The translations under genes and the position numbers were made by a program. The notes beneath the pieces are model-generated. The model had not been told where the DNA came from, searched no databases, and saw only the letters and a list, made by a program, of their open reading frames with translations. This document shows positions 6,047-7,513 of a DNA stretch of 7,513 nt, piece by piece; the first letter of the stretch is position 1, and each line of letters begins with the position of its first letter. Source of the stretch: Mesorhizobium sp. (GTDB lineage Bacteria; Pseudomonadota; Alphaproteobacteria; Rhizobiales; Rhizobiaceae); the NCBI GenBank assembly GCA_019509685.1, contig JAEKLU010000066.1, positions 1 to 7,513 of the forward strand, in the 5' to 3' direction.

Positions 6047-6955
6047 ATGACGCTGGACGTAGATGCGGTGAAAGCTTTCGTCGCCGTCGCCGAGTTGCGC
6101 AGTTTTACGCGCGCGGCCGAGGCGCTGGGCAGCACGCAAGGCGCAATCAGCGTCAAGCTGAAGCGGCTCGAGGATCGGGTCGGCCAGAAGTTGATCGAGC
6201 GGACGCCGCGGCTGGTGCGCCTCTCGGCGCGCGGCGCGGTGTTCCTCGAACCGGCGCGCGAGCTGCTCGCCGCGCATGACCGCGCCGTCGCCAGTCTCGC
6301 CGCCGTCCGCCGTCACTTCCGGCTGGGCATTGCCACCCATGTCGGCGGCGCCGAAGTGCCGACCTTGCTGGCGCGGCTCAATGCGCATGATCCGGCTTTG
6401 ACCATCGAGGTGCGGCTCGACGATACACGCGACTTGATCGCTGCGTTCGATCGTGGCGACCTCGATGCCGCGATCGTCCGGCGCGAGGACGACCGCCGCG
6501 ACGGCGAGGTGCTGGCGCCCGAACATTTCGGCTGGTACGCCACGCCGGATTTCGTCTACCGCGCCGGCGAGCCGCTACGACTGGCCGCCTCGTCGCCTTC
6601 CTGCAGCATCCGCGACATCATCACCAGCGCGCTCGATGCGGTTGGAATACCGTGGACGCAGGTTTTCCTGGGCTGCGGCTCCTTCGCGGTTGCGGAAGCC
6701 GTTTCAGCCGGCCTCGCCGCATCGGTCTTCTCGTGCCGGCTGGCGCCGCCGGGAACGATCGAAGTCAGCCGTAAATTCGGCCTGCCACCACTGCCGGCGT
6801 CGGAGATCGTGCTCTTGTCCACGCTCGCCGATGCCCAATCGCGCGAGGCGCTGCGGACGCTCGCCATGGCGTTTCGCGAGCATCGTCCGTGGCCGGCGGC
6901 CAACGCCGCGAAGCCCCGGTTTCGCAACTCGCAGATGGCCGACAGCCCCGTCTGA
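6047..6955 (+). CDS. LysR-type transcriptional regulator
   Basis: This 302-residue DNA-binding regulator starts at ATG 6047. The N-terminal winged helix-turn-helix (about 4-64) has the typical LysR sequence: AFVAVAELRSFTRAAEALG, then TQGAISVKLKRLEDRVGQKL and TPRLVRLSARG. A linker helix (65-90) leads to a periplasmic-binding-protein-like effector domain (about 91-280), beginning RLGIATHVGGAEVPTLLARL and including RGDLDAAIVRRE. The length is normal for the family. No clear Shine-Dalgarno precedes the start. It is divergent from the DHA2 exporter with 133 bases between start codons, the classic arrangement for a LysR regulator and its target, usually with autorepression. The inducing ligand cannot be deduced. 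It converges on the next MFS gene with a 41-base gap. Confidence 0.94.
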   Translation: MTLDVDAVKAFVAVAELRSFTRAAEALGSTQGAISVKLKRLEDRVGQKLIERTPRLVRLSARGAVFLEPARELLAAHDRAVASLAAVRRHFRLGIATHVGGAEVPTLLARLNAHDPALTIEVRLDDTRDLIAAFDRGDLDAAIVRREDDRRDGEVLAPEHFGWYATPDFVYRAGEPLRLAASSPSCSIRDIITSALDAVGIPWTQVFLGCGSFAVAEAVSAGLAASVFSCRLAPPGTIEVSRKFGLPPLPASEIVLLSTLADAQSREALRTLAMAFREHRPWPAANAAKPRFRNSQMADSPV

Positions 6956-6996
6956 CGCTGTCGACCCGCGTCTGCGCGTAGCGCCGAACGAGTATC

Positions 6997-7513
6997 TCAG
7001 CGATAGTTTTCGACGGCCGAACCCAGTTGCGGCGTGGCATCATCCTCGCTCGGGCGCGAAGGATTCCGCGCTCGTCCGATCGCGGCGCCAAGGCCGAGCG
7101 AAGCGATCGCCACCAGCGGAATGCCGGCGACCCAGGGCAAGCGCGGCGCGAGAGCGTAGAGCGCGGTGCCGATCGAAGGCCCGAGCGAGTCCTTGAGGTC
7201 GACCGCAACGGAAGAGGCGGCCATGTAGGAGGCGCGCCGCGCCGAAGGCGCCAGCGCATTGACGGCGGTCGGCACCAGCGGTCCGACCAGCATCTGCGCC
7301 ACCGCGCACAGGCTGACGGCAGCGACCAGCGAGATCATGGCCGGCGAGGCCGCGAGCAGGGCGAAGGCGGCGATGGTCGAGATGCCGGCGCCGATCGTCA
7401 GCCACAGCGCCGACCGTGTCTCGGCAAACCGGCTTACCAGCATCTGCAGGCCGACCGTCAGTGCGGCGGCATAGGCAAACAGTGTGCCGACGCCCGACGG
7501 ACTCAACGTGCCG
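6997..7513 (-). CDS. MFS transporter, C-terminal part (5' end beyond window)
   Basis: The last 171 residues of a second major facilitator transporter are present. The frame is open to the window edge on the minus strand and stops at TGA (6999-6997). About five hydrophobic segments are visible: SPSGVGTLFAYAAALTVGLQ, LWLTIGAGISTIAAFALLAA, ISLVAAVSLCAVAQMLVGPL, a polar ALAPSARRASYMAASSVAVD loop with an amphipathic helix, and WVAGIPLVAIASLGLGAAIG. The polar region SARRASYM followed by GPSIGTALY resembles the second-half repeat of 12-helix MFS exporters. The tail (PSRPSEDDATPQLGSAVENYR) is hydrophilic and probably cytoplasmic. The apparent TTG start at 7506 is most likely an internal leucine. The substrate is unknown. 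Confidence 0.85.
   Translation of the reverse strand, partial: GTLSPSGVGTLFAYAAALTVGLQMLVSRFAETRSALWLTIGAGISTIAAFALLAASPAMISLVAAVSLCAVAQMLVGPLVPTAVNALAPSARRASYMAASSVAVDLKDSLGPSIGTALYALAPRLPWVAGIPLVAIASLGLGAAIGRARNPSRPSEDDATPQLGSAVENYR

Noticed and set aside
6956..6996. Search for a terminator between the convergent LysR and MFS genes
   Set aside because: Only very short CGCG-type self-complementary pieces are present, with no T tract. I see no supportable terminator in this 41-base gap.
6453..7196. Plus-strand open frame (247 residues) overlapping the LysR gene and the end of the second MFS gene
   Set aside because: It is an arginine/serine/proline-rich shadow in a +1 frame running across two well-supported genes on opposite strands. 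No domain is recognisable.
1..7513. CRISPR arrays, tRNA or rRNA genes, insertion sequences, phage or toxin-antitoxin genes
   Set aside because: I saw no regularly spaced repeats, clover-leaf sequences, transposase motifs or small two-gene toxin modules by reading both strands.

Overview
The window looks like an ordinary chromosomal stretch of a high-GC alphaproteobacterium. The gene content and protein style (DUF952 protein upstream of a class 2 pyrD, long GC-rich antisense shadows, Rhizobiales-type secreted small protein) point to Hyphomicrobiales. The twin-palindrome repeat next to pyrD is of a kind I remember as typical of Mesorhizobium, so Mesorhizobium or a near relative is my best guess. 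This assignment is inference, not a database result.

Layout. 1-852 (+) is the 3' part of a MATE/DinF-like efflux gene. 944-1432 (+) is a small two-helix membrane protein resembling the STM3941 family, visibly poorer in GC than its surroundings. 1498-1598 holds two adjacent hairpin-forming palindromes; the second touches the end of pyrD and probably ends its transcript. 1601-3063 (-) is a two-gene operon, a DUF952 gene followed by pyrD, joined by an ATGA overlap. 3177-3611 (+) encodes a small Sec-exported coiled-coil protein of unknown function. 3730-4389 (+) encodes an orphan NarL/LuxR-type response regulator with a TTG start and a good sigma-70 promoter. 4402-5913 (-) is a DHA2-family 14-helix MFS exporter. 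6047-6955 (+) is a divergent LysR-type regulator. 6997-7513 (-) is the C-terminal part of a second MFS transporter.

How the genes fit together. PyrD performs the fourth step of de novo pyrimidine synthesis, and its translation is probably coupled to the DUF952 gene. The LysR gene and the DHA2 exporter form a classic divergent regulator/target pair with overlapping candidate promoters and a dyad in their shared 133-base spacer. The response regulator has no histidine kinase beside it, so its partner lies elsewhere. Three of the nine genes are multidrug-type exporters, but nothing else links them.

I found no CRISPR array, tRNA or rRNA gene, insertion sequence, phage gene or recognisable novel multi-gene system. 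The items most worth a second look are the palindromic repeat pair, the GC-poor small membrane protein, and the exporter/LysR control region.
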